Assembly: GCF_003688895.1 (NCBI RefSeq)
Contig: NZ_REFV01000008.1
Span: 113,223 to 177,222 of the forward strand
Length of the DNA: 64,000 nt
From: Dokdonia sinensis
GTDB lineage: Bacteria > Bacteroidota > Bacteroidia > Flavobacteriales > Flavobacteriaceae
Reading direction: 5' to 3'
Position 1 is the stretch's first letter, and every line of letters begins with the position of its first letter. The notes beneath the pieces are model-generated. The model saw nothing but the letters and a program-made list of their open reading frames with translations. It was not told where the DNA came from and did no database searches. Of this stretch, positions 45,119-54,208 are shown in pieces. Made by a program: the position numbers and the translations under genes.

Positions 45119-48036
45119 CTTTTTTCTTTATAAGGTATGGTAAGGACCACTCTAGTTCCTGCGGGATTATTTTCGGTATCCTTCAAATCGTAAAAAACGA
45201 CGCCTACATTTTTGTGCACATTTTTATTAATAAGTTGCAGTCTCTCTCTTGTTGCTTTTGTGGCAAAGGCCTTATGTATTTTATCTCGTTTCTCCTTAAG
45301 CTCTATAGCCTTTGCCCGACCTATCCCGTTATCTTCAATGATACATAAGATTGCATTTTCTACATCTAGACTTTTGGCAAAAGAAATAGTTAATCTCCTA
45401 TCACTTTTTTTATGCAATAATCCGTGTTTAATTGCATTCTCAACATAGGGTTGCACCAGCATCGTGGGAATCCTAAATCCTTCTGGATTATCAACGGCTG
45501 TACTATCAATTTTATATTCTAGTTTATCTTCAAATCTTAATCGCTCAAGTTCAAGGTACATATCTAGAGATTCTATTTCCTCTGCAATGGTAATAGATCC
45601 CTTAGAACTATGATCAAGATACGTGCGTATAAGGTCTGCAAATTTCCCCAGATAGTCACTTGCTTCTTCTTTTCGGTTAAGGACAATATATTCTTGAATA
45701 GAATTGAGTGCATTAAAGATAAAGTGAGGATTCATTTGTGACCGTAAATTCTCTAGTTTTAAATCCGTAATTTGCTTTTCAACAGCTAGCGTTTTAAGCT
45801 GCTTGTTTTTTATGCTTTCGCGAAAGCGTACTCGCCTCCACACCAACCAAACGCTCAAAGTTATACCCGCCATATAAAGTAAAATCAAAAACCACGACTG
45901 TTTCCAGAATGGAAGTTTTACACTAATGGCTATCTCCTGAATCTGACTCAAGGGGGCTGTAGGCGCCGTACGTGATCGTACTTGAAAAAAGTAGTCCTTA
46001 GGAACTAAACTAGCATACTCTACAGACCCAGATTTACTATCTAACATTTTCCAATCGTCGTCAAAACCTACTAATCTATATTCGTACTGAATACTCTCAC
46101 CAGACTTGAAACCATTTGTATGAAAAGATATCTGTACTCTATTTTTATTAAACGGTACATTGTATTGCTCTGCAAGCGGCACATCTTTGTCATCTATACT
46201 GACATTAGTAAAGTATACTTGGGGAGCTTCGAGAGGGTCAAAAATTTCTGTGCGCTTTACCACGTAGTAACCATCCTCTGTTGTAAACAGAAAAGAATCG
46301 TCAAACATGGTAATGTCCACTATTCTATAAGTGAGCAATCCATTTCTTTTTTTAAGCGTGCGCAGAGAATTATCAATAACGTTAAAGTATTGTATGCCAT
46401 CATCTGTTACAATCCAGAGGTGGTCGCCATCAGAGCGCAATAGTGTGATGTCATTTGAAACCAACCCATCCTTTGTCGTATAGTTTGCAATAACATCGCC
46501 ATCTACTATTTTCATAAGGCCGGCATTGTAGGTGCCCGCCCAGAGTGCAAGGTCGTCTGTTTGGGCAATACTCGTTGCAAGAATAGATTCTATACCATTT
46601 CTAACAACCTTAGGCTCAAGAAACTCATCATATCTCCGCAAATTATCAATATAAGCTACGTAATTATCTTTTTTCTTTAAATCATGAAAGGCGGTATAAG
46701 CTCTCTTATTATTTAACGTAATATCCTCTTTTATCTTAGCATCTTGACCTATAGTGATGAGCGACGCTCGATTATAAGCTGCATTAAGAAGTACGCTATC
46801 GTTAATTCGAGAAAGAGACTTTGTACCTGTATATGCTACAGTTTTCTTTAGTTCTTGAGTATTATGATCCAGCACGCTAGATACTGTCCATTGTGACAAG
46901 TAGCTTAAATTCTTTGCTTTACTGTAGACAATGTCATTTACTGTAATAGAGTCTTCAAGCTGGATAAATTGCTCGGTAAGATTTTTTCTTATATTATGTT
47001 GCACCAAATGTCCTCGGGCTGAGCCAAAGAGGACTATGCTATCATTCAGTTTTTCGATAGCTGTAATTTTTTCTACCCTAGGTACTTTGTATTTTTTCAG
47101 ATTAATATTTGGAATTATGAATACCCCGTTATCCAAGGTCGTAAACCAGTAGCTGTGTTCTCTATCCTTAGTAAATTTAGTAACGTACTCTTTTGACAAG
47201 TACGTATTATCTATCGTAAAGGTATTATTTACGATGATACCCTTGTGTACTCCTTGATCAGTAAAAACCCATAATGCTCCCTCGTGTTCTGTAATATGAG
47301 GTATTGCCCCTTCTAATATTATATCTGGCAACTGTATAGATTCAAGAGTACCTGCATCGTAATCTACTCTTACGATAGCATTCCCAGCGAGAGCGCGCGT
47401 GACGTGATATTGCTCTCCCTTATAAGCAAAAAAGAAATTTTTAGTTCCTTTACCTCCTACTCCTTTGATCTCCAGTAAAGTCTCTATCTCAAATGCATCA
47501 GACATAACCCCAACACCATCGCTAGATGATAAAAATATCTTCTCATCTTGCAAAAATGGCTCGCTATAATTTCCAGGCCCCGTATAAGTCTCTTGCAGTT
47601 TTTGGGTCTTTAAATCTATACGCAACAACTTATCAATAGCGTAAACGTGCAGTTCATCTTTTCGAAATTTAAAATTTGCTAACTCCCCGTTGAGCTGCGA
47701 TCGTAAATCTGCAAATACTTGGAGTCGGTCGCCGTCGACATAAAGAAACTGACCTGCAAGATTTGTGCACCACAAATCACCTGAAGGATCTAGAGTAAGA
47801 TAGAAAACGGATCTACCACGCTGCTCGGGGCTTGTAAATTGCTTGAACTCCTGTCCGTCATAACGATACAAACCCTTATCTGCGGCTAACCATATAAACC
47901 CTTTATCATCTTCTAATATATCATAAAACTCGACATCCGGTAACCCGTCCTTATCATCTAGATGAAAGATGGCAGGCTCTTGAGCAACGCTAAGGGTGCT
48001 TAAAAGCAATAGCACTATAAAAAAGTATGTTCTCAA
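45115..48036 (-). CDS. Two-component propeller sensor histidine kinase (LytS-type)
   Basis: 973 residues: signal peptide (about 1-18), periplasmic two-component-regulator propeller repeats (about 20-640; units such as D-D-K-G-F-I-W-L-A-A-D-K-G-L-Y-R-Y), a Y_Y_Y domain (about 650-720), one membrane helix (about 727-748), and a LytS-type kinase (about 765-973) with phospho-acceptor His in LRSQMNPHFIFNALNS and the ATPase domain N-A-I-K-H-G-L. This layout is typical of sensors of extracellular glycans or cell-envelope cues in Bacteroidota, though hybrid SusR-like ones are longer. A palindrome copy just after the membrane helix is read as RFRES. Confidence 0.88.
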   Translation of the reverse strand: MRTYFFIVLLLLSTLSVAQEPAIFHLDDKDGLPDVEFYDILEDDKGFIWLAADKGLYRYDGQEFKQFTSPEQRGRSVFYLTLDPSGDLWCTNLAGQFLYVDGDRLQVFADLRSQLNGELANFKFRKDELHVYAIDKLLRIDLKTQKLQETYTGPGNYSEPFLQDEKIFLSSSDGVGVMSDAFEIETLLEIKGVGGKGTKNFFFAYKGEQYHVTRALAGNAIVRVDYDAGTLESIQLPDIILEGAIPHITEHEGALWVFTDQGVHKGIIVNNTFTIDNTYLSKEYVTKFTKDREHSYWFTTLDNGVFIIPNINLKKYKVPRVEKITAIEKLNDSIVLFGSARGHLVQHNIRKNLTEQFIQLEDSITVNDIVYSKAKNLSYLSQWTVSSVLDHNTQELKKTVAYTGTKSLSRINDSVLLNAAYNRASLITIGQDAKIKEDITLNNKRAYTAFHDLKKKDNYVAYIDNLRRYDEFLEPKVVRNGIESILATSIAQTDDLALWAGTYNAGLMKIVDGDVIANYTTKDGLVSNDITLLRSDGDHLWIVTDDGIQYFNVIDNSLRTLKKRNGLLTYRIVDITMFDDSFLFTTEDGYYVVKRTEIFDPLEAPQVYFTNVSIDDKDVPLAEQYNVPFNKNRVQISFHTNGFKSGESIQYEYRLVGFDDDWKMLDSKSGSVEYASLVPKDYFFQVRSRTAPTAPLSQIQEIAISVKLPFWKQSWFLILLYMAGITLSVWLVWRRVRFRESIKNKQLKTLAVEKQITDLKLENLRSQMNPHFIFNALNSIQEYIVLNRKEEASDYLGKFADLIRTYLDHSSKGSITIAEEIESLDMYLELERLRFEDKLEYKIDSTAVDNPEGFRIPTMLVQPYVENAIKHGLLHKKSDRRLTISFAKSLDVENAILCIIEDNGIGRAKAIELKEKRDKIHKAFATKATRERLQLINKNVHKNVGVVFYDLKDTENNPAGTRVVLTIPYKEKR
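45814..45827. repeat. Palindrome GCTTTCGCGAAAGC, copy 15 (in sensor kinase gene)
   Basis: Perfect 14-bp core read as RFRES immediately cytoplasmic to the membrane helix. Confidence 0.93.
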
Positions 48037-48091
48037 AAAAGTATATGTAAGAAACTACAATATATACATCTCTGGGGAAATGTAGTTTTTT

Positions 48092-48105
48092 GCTTTCGCG
48101 AAAGC
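48092..48105. repeat. Palindrome GCTTTCGCGAAAGC, copy 16 (intergenic)
   Basis: Perfect 14-bp core, 55 bp upstream of the sensor kinase start. Confidence 0.95.
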
Positions 48106-48168
48106 GTAATATTAAACAACAACAGTCTCCCAAGAAGATCCTTACTTTTTATTTTAAAGCAAAAAAAA

Positions 48169-48209
48169 CCGCCTCAAAATTTGAGAAATTTTCCCAAACT
48201 TAGAGGCGG
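48169..48209 (-). terminator. Carbonic anhydrase terminator
   Basis: 7-bp outer stem CCGCCTC / GAGGCGG with an AT-rich internal loop that can pair further; an A-run on the left gives T on the minus strand. Confidence 0.7.
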
Positions 48210-48233
48210 CAGAACTAATTATATTATCAGTTA

Positions 48234-48998
48234 CTATTTCTGGAAGTTCACTTTTCCAGTTTCCATATCATATACAGCAGAAACTATTTTAATTTCTCCA
48301 CGATCTTCCATTTCGGCCATTTTTGGGGATCGCTTTCTAATGTCCTCTACAGTTTTAATGGCATTTGCATTAATTACTGTATTTGTAAATGGGATATTTT
48401 TAGAAGAAATCTCTCCATTAGGTTCGATACCCTCTAATGATGGTTTAATCTCGTTTAATAGATCCTCTAGAGCGGTCATTCCCATAGAGGCCGCATCAGT
48501 ATTATCTATTGCATGCTTTACAGCTCCACAGGCAGTATGACCCATTACGATTACGACTTTAGATCCTGCTACAGCAGTAGCAAACTCCATAGATCCTACG
48601 ATGTCCTTGTTTTCAATATTTCCCGCGACTCTTGCTACAAAAATATCGCCTATTCCCAGATCAAAAACATCTTCAACCGGTACTCGGCTATCTACACAAG
48701 AGAGTACAATAGCCTTAGGATACTGTCCTATCATCGCCTGACGACGTTGTGCAGAGTGATCACGTTGTGTAAGATTGTTACTCACAAAATTCTCGTTACC
48801 CTTTTTTAATCTCCCTATAATTTCATCTGGAGACATATCTGCCTGCTCCTCTGCCGTCATTATACTCGCAATAGGAGATTGCTTTATTGTGTCCTCAGCG
48901 ACAACATTTTTTTGGTTGACATCTTCACTTGTTTGATTACAAGATGTTAAGGAAATAAGTAATGTACTTAATGCGATTAACTTTATTTGTTTTTTCAT
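48234..48998 (-). CDS. Periplasmic beta-carbonic anhydrase lipoprotein
   Basis: 254 residues with a lipoprotein signal (LTSC, Cys20), so it is outside the cytoplasm, unlike most beta-carbonic anhydrases. The zinc site is intact: C101-x-D103-x-R105 and H154-x2-C157. It hydrates CO2 to bicarbonate. The downstream-facing partner, a DUF2490 barrel gene, lies 39 bp upstream on the same strand. A role in bicarbonate supply for anaplerosis in a marine, possibly proteorhodopsin-bearing bacterium is possible but is inference. Confidence 0.92.
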   Translation of the reverse strand: MKKQIKLIALSTLLISLTSCNQTSEDVNQKNVVAEDTIKQSPIASIMTAEEQADMSPDEIIGRLKKGNENFVSNNLTQRDHSAQRRQAMIGQYPKAIVLSCVDSRVPVEDVFDLGIGDIFVARVAGNIENKDIVGSMEFATAVAGSKVVIVMGHTACGAVKHAIDNTDAASMGMTALEDLLNEIKPSLEGIEPNGEISSKNIPFTNTVINANAIKTVEDIRKRSPKMAEMEDRGEIKIVSAVYDMETGKVNFQK

Positions 48999-49037
48999 TT
49001 TTCTAGGTTTTAATTGTTGTTATTGTTTGTTTTTGTA

Positions 49038-49727
49038 TTAAAAATTGTGGTGGAAACTGAATTGCAGTTGTCCCTTTCCTATATTTACTGACTCCTGATG
49101 CATCCATCCTAGCTGCACTCGCATACCCTGTTTAATTACATAACCTGCTCCTAGGTATGTTCTGTTTCTATCAAAAATTTGAACCTCTCTATTGTCTCCT
49201 ATATCTGTCTGACTATTTATAAAAATCTCATTGTACAAGGCTGCATAAAATGTGTTTTTATCTAGAGCTTCTGAGTTTAAAGGAATATTTAAGAACAAAT
49301 TATAGCGATATCTGGTTCTAAAATCTTGATCCTCTACAAATCGTTGCTCGTATCTAAATCTATGTGTTAATAAAATCCTGCTCCCGACTTTATGGGGCAA
49401 AAGCGCTTCTTGGTAAATTCGATTTTCAGAGGTCCTATTGTCAGATTCCCCAAAAGCTCCAGACGTAATATTTGCATAACCTAAGGTGAGCAAGACGTTA
49501 GACTTTTCTGGTGTGTAGGTCAATCCAGTTCGGATAAGTAATTGTTCTAGGTCCCCACCCAGATTCCAGTTTCTATATTGTACGTCCCCTTGAATCCCAA
49601 ATTGATTGTTATCAAATTGTTTATTAAAAAAGTACATATACCAAGCGCCTGTTTGAGACTGGTCCACTTGAGCTTTTACCTGTCCAATCATTAAAAATAG
49701 CAGCAATAATAATAGTATTTTCCTCAT
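49038..49727 (-). CDS. DUF2490 outer-membrane barrel protein
   Basis: 229 residues with a signal peptide (about 1-19, ending VKAQ). Alternating aromatic beta-strands run throughout and the protein ends in aromatic F-S-F-H-H-N-F, as in outer-membrane barrels. The Q-T-G-A-W-Y-M-Y-F start and R-F-R-Y-E-Q-R-F strand are characteristic of DUF2490. It is cotranscribed with the carbonic anhydrase gene. Its function is unknown; a bicarbonate or ion pore would fit the neighbour. Confidence 0.82.
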   Translation of the reverse strand: MRKILLLLLLFLMIGQVKAQVDQSQTGAWYMYFFNKQFDNNQFGIQGDVQYRNWNLGGDLEQLLIRTGLTYTPEKSNVLLTLGYANITSGAFGESDNRTSENRIYQEALLPHKVGSRILLTHRFRYEQRFVEDQDFRTRYRYNLFLNIPLNSEALDKNTFYAALYNEIFINSQTDIGDNREVQIFDRNRTYLGAGYVIKQGMRVQLGWMHQESVNIGKGQLQFSFHHNF

Positions 49728-49972
49728 ATTCGATTATTTCTGTTTCAAATATAATAGTATTACTACTATTTATAAATGTAAAACTTCTATTTAACTGATT
49801 TTTAACTCATGGTTGATTATTAACGCAGGTAACTACAACTTTGCTTTTAAACTGGAATTAAGTTGTTGCGCTAAGTTATTATGACTTACTTGTGAATTAG
49901 AACATTCAGAGCTCATTCATATAAAAGGTTCTGTTTTTAATTTCCTTTTTTTATAAAGCGTATTCAAATTTG

Positions 49973-49980
49973 TACTTTTG
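49973..49980 (+). promoter_or_regulatory. Candidate -7 box of the Xaa-Pro peptidase gene
   Basis: TACTTTTG matches TAnnTTTG and ends 19 bp before the ATG. Confidence 0.4.
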
Positions 49981-49999
49981 AAACAAAGCATTTTATTTT

Positions 50000-51292
50000 A
50001 TGAAATACCATCCTATAGACAATAAACTATTTGTAAAAAACAGAAAGAACTTTATGTCGGCTATGAGACCGTCAAGTCTCGCTGTTTTTAACAGTAATGA
50101 CATGTATCCTATTTCTGCAGACAGTGCGATGCCGTTTGAGCAGCATCGCGATATTTTTTACCTAAGTGGAGTAGATCAAGAAGAATCCATTCTTGTTCTC
50201 TTCCCTGATAGTCCTAAGGAAAAACATCGCGAGATTCTCTTTCTTAAGGAGACTAACGACCACATAGCAGTTTGGGAAGGCGAAAAACTGACTAAAGAAC
50301 GAGCACTTGAAGTTTCAGGAATAAAGACTGTGTACTGGTTGCAGGATATGGAAAAGGTAATGTTCGAATTAATGACCCAATGCGATACCGTATACATCAA
50401 CACTAACGAGCACTACAGGGCATCTGTTGAGACTCAAACTCGTGAAGATCGCTATACAGACTGGCTCAAGAAAAAATACCCTGCCCACACTGTTGCAAAG
50501 AGTAATCCAATACTACAGCGTTTACGCTCTGTGAAGGATAAAATAGAAATTGATCTCATGCAACAGGCTTGTGACATCACAAATAAAGGTTTTCGTCGCG
50601 TATTAGATTTTATAAAACCCGGAGTGTGGGAGTATGAGATTGAAGCAGAATATATGCACGAATTTTTAAGGAATCGTTCTAAGAAATTTGCCTATACTCC
50701 AATCATTGCTTCTGGAAATAATGCCAACGTTCTCCATTATATTGAAAACAACCAGCAATGTAAGGCTGGGGACCTCATCTTAATGGATGTAGGAGCAGAG
50801 TATGCAAACTATTCCAGCGATATGACACGGACCGTTCCGGTAAGCGGACGTTTTTCTGATCGCCAGAAAGAAGTGTATAACGCGGTTCTAAGAGTAAAAG
50901 ATGAAGCTTCAAAGATGCTCGTTCCTGGTAATTTATGGGAGCCATACCACATAGAGGTAGGAAAATTAATGACTTCAGAACTTTTAAACCTTGGCCTATT
51001 AGACAAGGCAGACGTGCAAAACGAAAACCCAGACTGGCCCGCATATAAGAAGTATTTTATGCACGGCACTTCTCACCACATAGGCCTAGACACCCACGAT
51101 TATGGTCTCTTGCATGAACCAATGCAGTCTAACAATGTGTTTACGGTGGAGCCTGGTATATATATTCCAGAAGAGGGTTTTGGTATCAGACTAGAAGATG
51201 ACCTTGTAATTCAAGAATCTGGAGAACCTTTCAACCTTATGCGCGACATCCCGATTACGGTAGAGGAGATTGAAGATCTCATGAATTCATAA
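50000..51292 (+). CDS. pepP: Xaa-Pro aminopeptidase (M24B)
   Basis: 430 residues. Pita-bread fold metal ligands are in place: D in MDVGAEYANYSSDMTRT (two Asp), H in the GTSHHIGLDTHD segment, and E in VEPGIYIPEEGFGIRLEDDLV. The N-terminal aminopeptidase-P domain runs to about residue 175. It removes N-terminal residues preceding proline in cytoplasmic peptides, using two metal ions, usually manganese. The gene symbol follows the family and not a tested function. Confidence 0.9.
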   Translation: MKYHPIDNKLFVKNRKNFMSAMRPSSLAVFNSNDMYPISADSAMPFEQHRDIFYLSGVDQEESILVLFPDSPKEKHREILFLKETNDHIAVWEGEKLTKERALEVSGIKTVYWLQDMEKVMFELMTQCDTVYINTNEHYRASVETQTREDRYTDWLKKKYPAHTVAKSNPILQRLRSVKDKIEIDLMQQACDITNKGFRRVLDFIKPGVWEYEIEAEYMHEFLRNRSKKFAYTPIIASGNNANVLHYIENNQQCKAGDLILMDVGAEYANYSSDMTRTVPVSGRFSDRQKEVYNAVLRVKDEASKMLVPGNLWEPYHIEVGKLMTSELLNLGLLDKADVQNENPDWPAYKKYFMHGTSHHIGLDTHDYGLLHEPMQSNNVFTVEPGIYIPEEGFGIRLEDDLVIQESGEPFNLMRDIPITVEEIEDLMNS

Positions 51293-51321
51293 ACCCCATT
51301 GATATTTAGTTTCTATAATTG

Positions 51322-51334
51322 CGCTTTCGCAAAA
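51322..51334. repeat. Decayed palindrome, CGCA-centre variant (intergenic)
   Basis: CGCTTTCGCAAAA: centre CGCG changed to CGCA and right arm lost, just before the terminator. Confidence 0.65.
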
Positions 51335-51339
51335 TATAA

Positions 51340-51362
51340 AAATCCCGCTCTAGGCGGGATTT
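51340..51362. terminator. Bidirectional terminator
   Basis: 9-bp stem AAATCCCGC / GCGGGATTT with a 5-nt loop, followed by a long T-run on the plus strand. It serves both the peptidase gene and the convergent peroxidase gene. Confidence 0.85.
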
Positions 51363-51382
51363 CTTTTTTTTAGTTTGAAATG

Positions 51383-52738
51383 TTAATCACAACCTATATC
51401 AATTCTCGCTTGTGCATCATTTGCAGGAAAGCAAAATCCAGAATTTACCTCTTCTGGCACATATCTAACCAGATTAGAATCTCGTAAGCTACGCTCAATA
51501 AATACCGTCAGATCATTCATTTGATTTTCTGACAATCCCAAGTTTCCAAACTGACTTGCTAGCTGGCTGGAAGGAACATTTGTATTTTGAGGTGCCCCAT
51601 TATTTTTATAACGCACAACATCCAGAACAGAAGAAAAAGAGGAACCGTGTCCGTAAAACTCTGTATCTACAAGATTATATAAGGTGGGCGTTTTAAATTT
51701 ATAGTCATCTTGAGGATTTCCTGTAAAACTTCCTCTTCCCCGAGTGACAAGGGACATATCTACATCTGGTTTTACAATAGCATCTGGCGCATTATCAAAA
51801 TCTGCAAAGCCCATAGCGTGAAAACTGCGATCCTTTAATGCTGGTCCCGTATGACATTGCACACATTTTCCTTCATTCATAAATACGATAGCACCTCGTT
51901 TCTCTCGATCACTCATTGCTTCTAAATCTCCCTTAAGATATGCCTGCCAGGGCGCCTCGTTAGAAAGCAATGTTCTATTATATGCAGCAATGGCTAATGC
52001 CGCTGTTTTTCTAGAATAGCGTTCTTCCTCTGGCACATCGCCAAAGGCTGCATCAAACATTACTCGATAATTAAAAGTGTCTATAAAATATTCGTCTATG
52101 AGGAGTCTGTGCTCATCCTGTCCCTGCATTGCCTGAACTTCAATCCCCTGAAAACCCTCAAAGTTTTCTGGTATTAAATCCCATCCAGCCTCAGTTCCAG
52201 CATTTGTCCCAGTACCACCAAAACGCCCATCCCAAAGCGCCACGTCTTGATAAGCGAGATTTAATAAAGTAGGAACACGTACAGGTTGCACATCTAGAGA
52301 ATCTAATGGCATTTCTAAATCGGCAAGACGACCTTCTCCTTTAAGCCCAAAACCTATTCCTCCTTCTCCTACACCCTGGCGGCGGCCAGATGCAAAGGCA
52401 GATGCCACGGGATGACAAGTAGCACAAGCATATTGAAATTTACGATCATTCATTTTGGGCTTACCTCCCATTCCTGTCTCGTGCAGTAAGAGCCTGCCTA
52501 AATCTACTTTATCTTGAGTAATGGGATTTAAAGGGTCTTGTGGTATGGAATTATAATCTCCCGATTCTGGCAAGGTAAAAAAACCAGCTCCCTCACCATT
52601 AGAAGCTACATCAATACTTCTTTCTAATAACAAATCCAGTTCAGATTCTTGAATTGTAGTATAATCATCATCTACATCCTGATTACAGGAGCAAAAGATT
52701 AGAAGTAAAAAACTGAGAAGAAGCGTAGTTTGTTTCAT
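51383..52738 (-). CDS. Di-heme cytochrome c peroxidase-like lipoprotein
   Basis: 451 residues from the ATG at 52738 (MKQTTLLLSFLLLIFCSCNQ), a lipoprotein signal with Cys18; an ATG 63 nt upstream adds residues that do not fit. Two heme-c motifs are present: C105-x2-C108-H109 (CATCH) and C292-x2-C295-H296 (CVQCH). The L-W-D-G-R motif between them carries the conserved inter-heme Trp. It either reduces peroxide or, as with MauG-like relatives, oxidises a partner protein; no partner lies beside it. It is larger than the second such gene at 60335, with an insertion at about 175-215. Confidence 0.88.
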   Translation of the reverse strand: MKQTTLLLSFLLLIFCSCNQDVDDDYTTIQESELDLLLERSIDVASNGEGAGFFTLPESGDYNSIPQDPLNPITQDKVDLGRLLLHETGMGGKPKMNDRKFQYACATCHPVASAFASGRRQGVGEGGIGFGLKGEGRLADLEMPLDSLDVQPVRVPTLLNLAYQDVALWDGRFGGTGTNAGTEAGWDLIPENFEGFQGIEVQAMQGQDEHRLLIDEYFIDTFNYRVMFDAAFGDVPEEERYSRKTAALAIAAYNRTLLSNEAPWQAYLKGDLEAMSDREKRGAIVFMNEGKCVQCHTGPALKDRSFHAMGFADFDNAPDAIVKPDVDMSLVTRGRGSFTGNPQDDYKFKTPTLYNLVDTEFYGHGSSFSSVLDVVRYKNNGAPQNTNVPSSQLASQFGNLGLSENQMNDLTVFIERSLRDSNLVRYVPEEVNSGFCFPANDAQARIDIGCD

Positions 52739-52906
52739 AGCGCCATCATATTTATTCAAATTAATGAAAACTAGACGGGACCAACAAACATAAGTCGGCA
52801 CAAATTTAAAAACTTACAGCATTTTTAAACTTTTTTGAGGACAAATTGACTAAGCTATATAATAGCATTTATTTCTCTGGACGCTAATTAGTTAGTAAAT
52901 CCACCT

Positions 52907-54172
52907 TTAAAGTTTTGGCTTGAAAGCAATATTGAACAATATGAAAATAGTCACAGCAGGTAACAGCCACCCCAATCCTACGGATCCAAGAGGAATTGTA
53001 TTTTGAACAGATTGCATATGATCACTAAAACCTACAGACGATAGAAAGTCTGGAATACTGAAAATAATGGTAGTGATTACGGTGGCTTTAAACGCTTTTG
53101 CAAAAGCGTATTTCCTAGGAAGCACATTGAGTAAAATGAGCACAATCGTGATGGGGTAAATAAACATCAATGCAGGAACAGCAACTACAATAATAGAGTG
53201 AACGTCTAGCTGCCCCATACCGACACCTAGTATACAGCCTATCACAGCTGTAATTTGATACACCTGCTGTCTATTACCAAAAAGTCCCTTAAAAAAATCT
53301 GCAGTTCCTGTGATAATTCCCACGGCAGTAGTAAAACAAGCTAAGCTTACGAGTACTCCTAAAAATACTGTTCCTACATTCCCCAATGTATCTTTGCTAA
53401 GTAGTTGTAGAAGCGCTGTACGGTCGTCAGTTTCTATTTTGGTTCCGTATTGTGCGCCTAACGCGATGAGCCCTCCATAGATAATAAGTAATCCTAGCCC
53501 CGCGATAAGCCCTCCCTTAGCAATAATTAACCTTCGTTGCTCAAACGTACCGCCTTGCATACCAAGTGAAATCACGATTACACCTCCCACAACAACACCG
53601 CCTATGGCATCAAAGGTTTGATAACCTTCCAGTAGTCCGCTGGATAATGTATTATCAAAAGCCGAAGCACGCAATGGCTCATAATCACCTAATAATCCTA
53701 CACATATAATAATGAGTAAAATTATGATGATTAAGGGTGTGAGATATTTACCAATGAGATTGAGAATCTTAGACCGATTAAGAGCAAATATCAGTACGAG
53801 AATAAAGTAAATGGAGCTCAATGCCAGCGGTGACATATCAAAATAAGGCGCTATTGACATTTCATAAGTAACTGATGCGGTACGTGGAGCCGGTAAAGCG
53901 ACAGAGATCGCATAGACTATGAGACAATACACCAACGCAAAGAGCGGTGACACCTTGCGAGCAAAATCCATCATCGTTCCTTGCAATCTTGCGTGTCCAT
54001 AAATGGCAAGTATAGGGACAACAACTGCAGACAGAGCAAACCCTAGCAAAACTAGAAACCAAGAGGACCCAGCATTATAACCCAACATAGGAGGTAATAC
54101 GAGGTTTCCTGCCCCAAAAAACAACGAAAAAAGCGCAAATGCTGTTATAAATGTACGTTTGGTCAGTCCCAT
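52907..54172 (-). CDS. brnQ: Branched-chain amino acid permease, LIVCS family
   Basis: 421 residues with about twelve membrane helices. It has the BrnQ-type N-terminal signature (F-F-G-A-G-N-L-V-L-P-P) and later G-x-x-x-G-A-Q motifs. It imports Leu, Ile and Val with sodium or proton. It is divergent from the hydrolase gene with a 36-bp gap. A TGCA-centre variant of the palindrome is read as KYAFAKAFKATV. Confidence 0.9.
   Translation of the reverse strand: MGLTKRTFITAFALFSLFFGAGNLVLPPMLGYNAGSSWFLVLLGFALSAVVVPILAIYGHARLQGTMMDFARKVSPLFALVYCLIVYAISVALPAPRTASVTYEMSIAPYFDMSPLALSSIYFILVLIFALNRSKILNLIGKYLTPLIIIILLIIICVGLLGDYEPLRASAFDNTLSSGLLEGYQTFDAIGGVVVGGVIVISLGMQGGTFEQRRLIIAKGGLIAGLGLLIIYGGLIALGAQYGTKIETDDRTALLQLLSKDTLGNVGTVFLGVLVSLACFTTAVGIITGTADFFKGLFGNRQQVYQITAVIGCILGVGMGQLDVHSIIVVAVPALMFIYPITIVLILLNVLPRKYAFAKAFKATVITTIIFSIPDFLSSVGFSDHMQSVQNTIPLGSVGLGWLLPAVTIFILFNIAFKPKL
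53093..53108. repeat. Palindrome variant CGCTTTTGCAAAAGCG (in brnQ)
   Basis: A perfect palindrome with both outer central bases changed (CGCG to TGCA). It is read as AFAKA with only synonymous differences from the consensus. Confidence 0.85.
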
Positions 54173-54208
54173 AGTTTCGATGATATTTGCGTTTCAAGAT
54201 AAAGGAAA

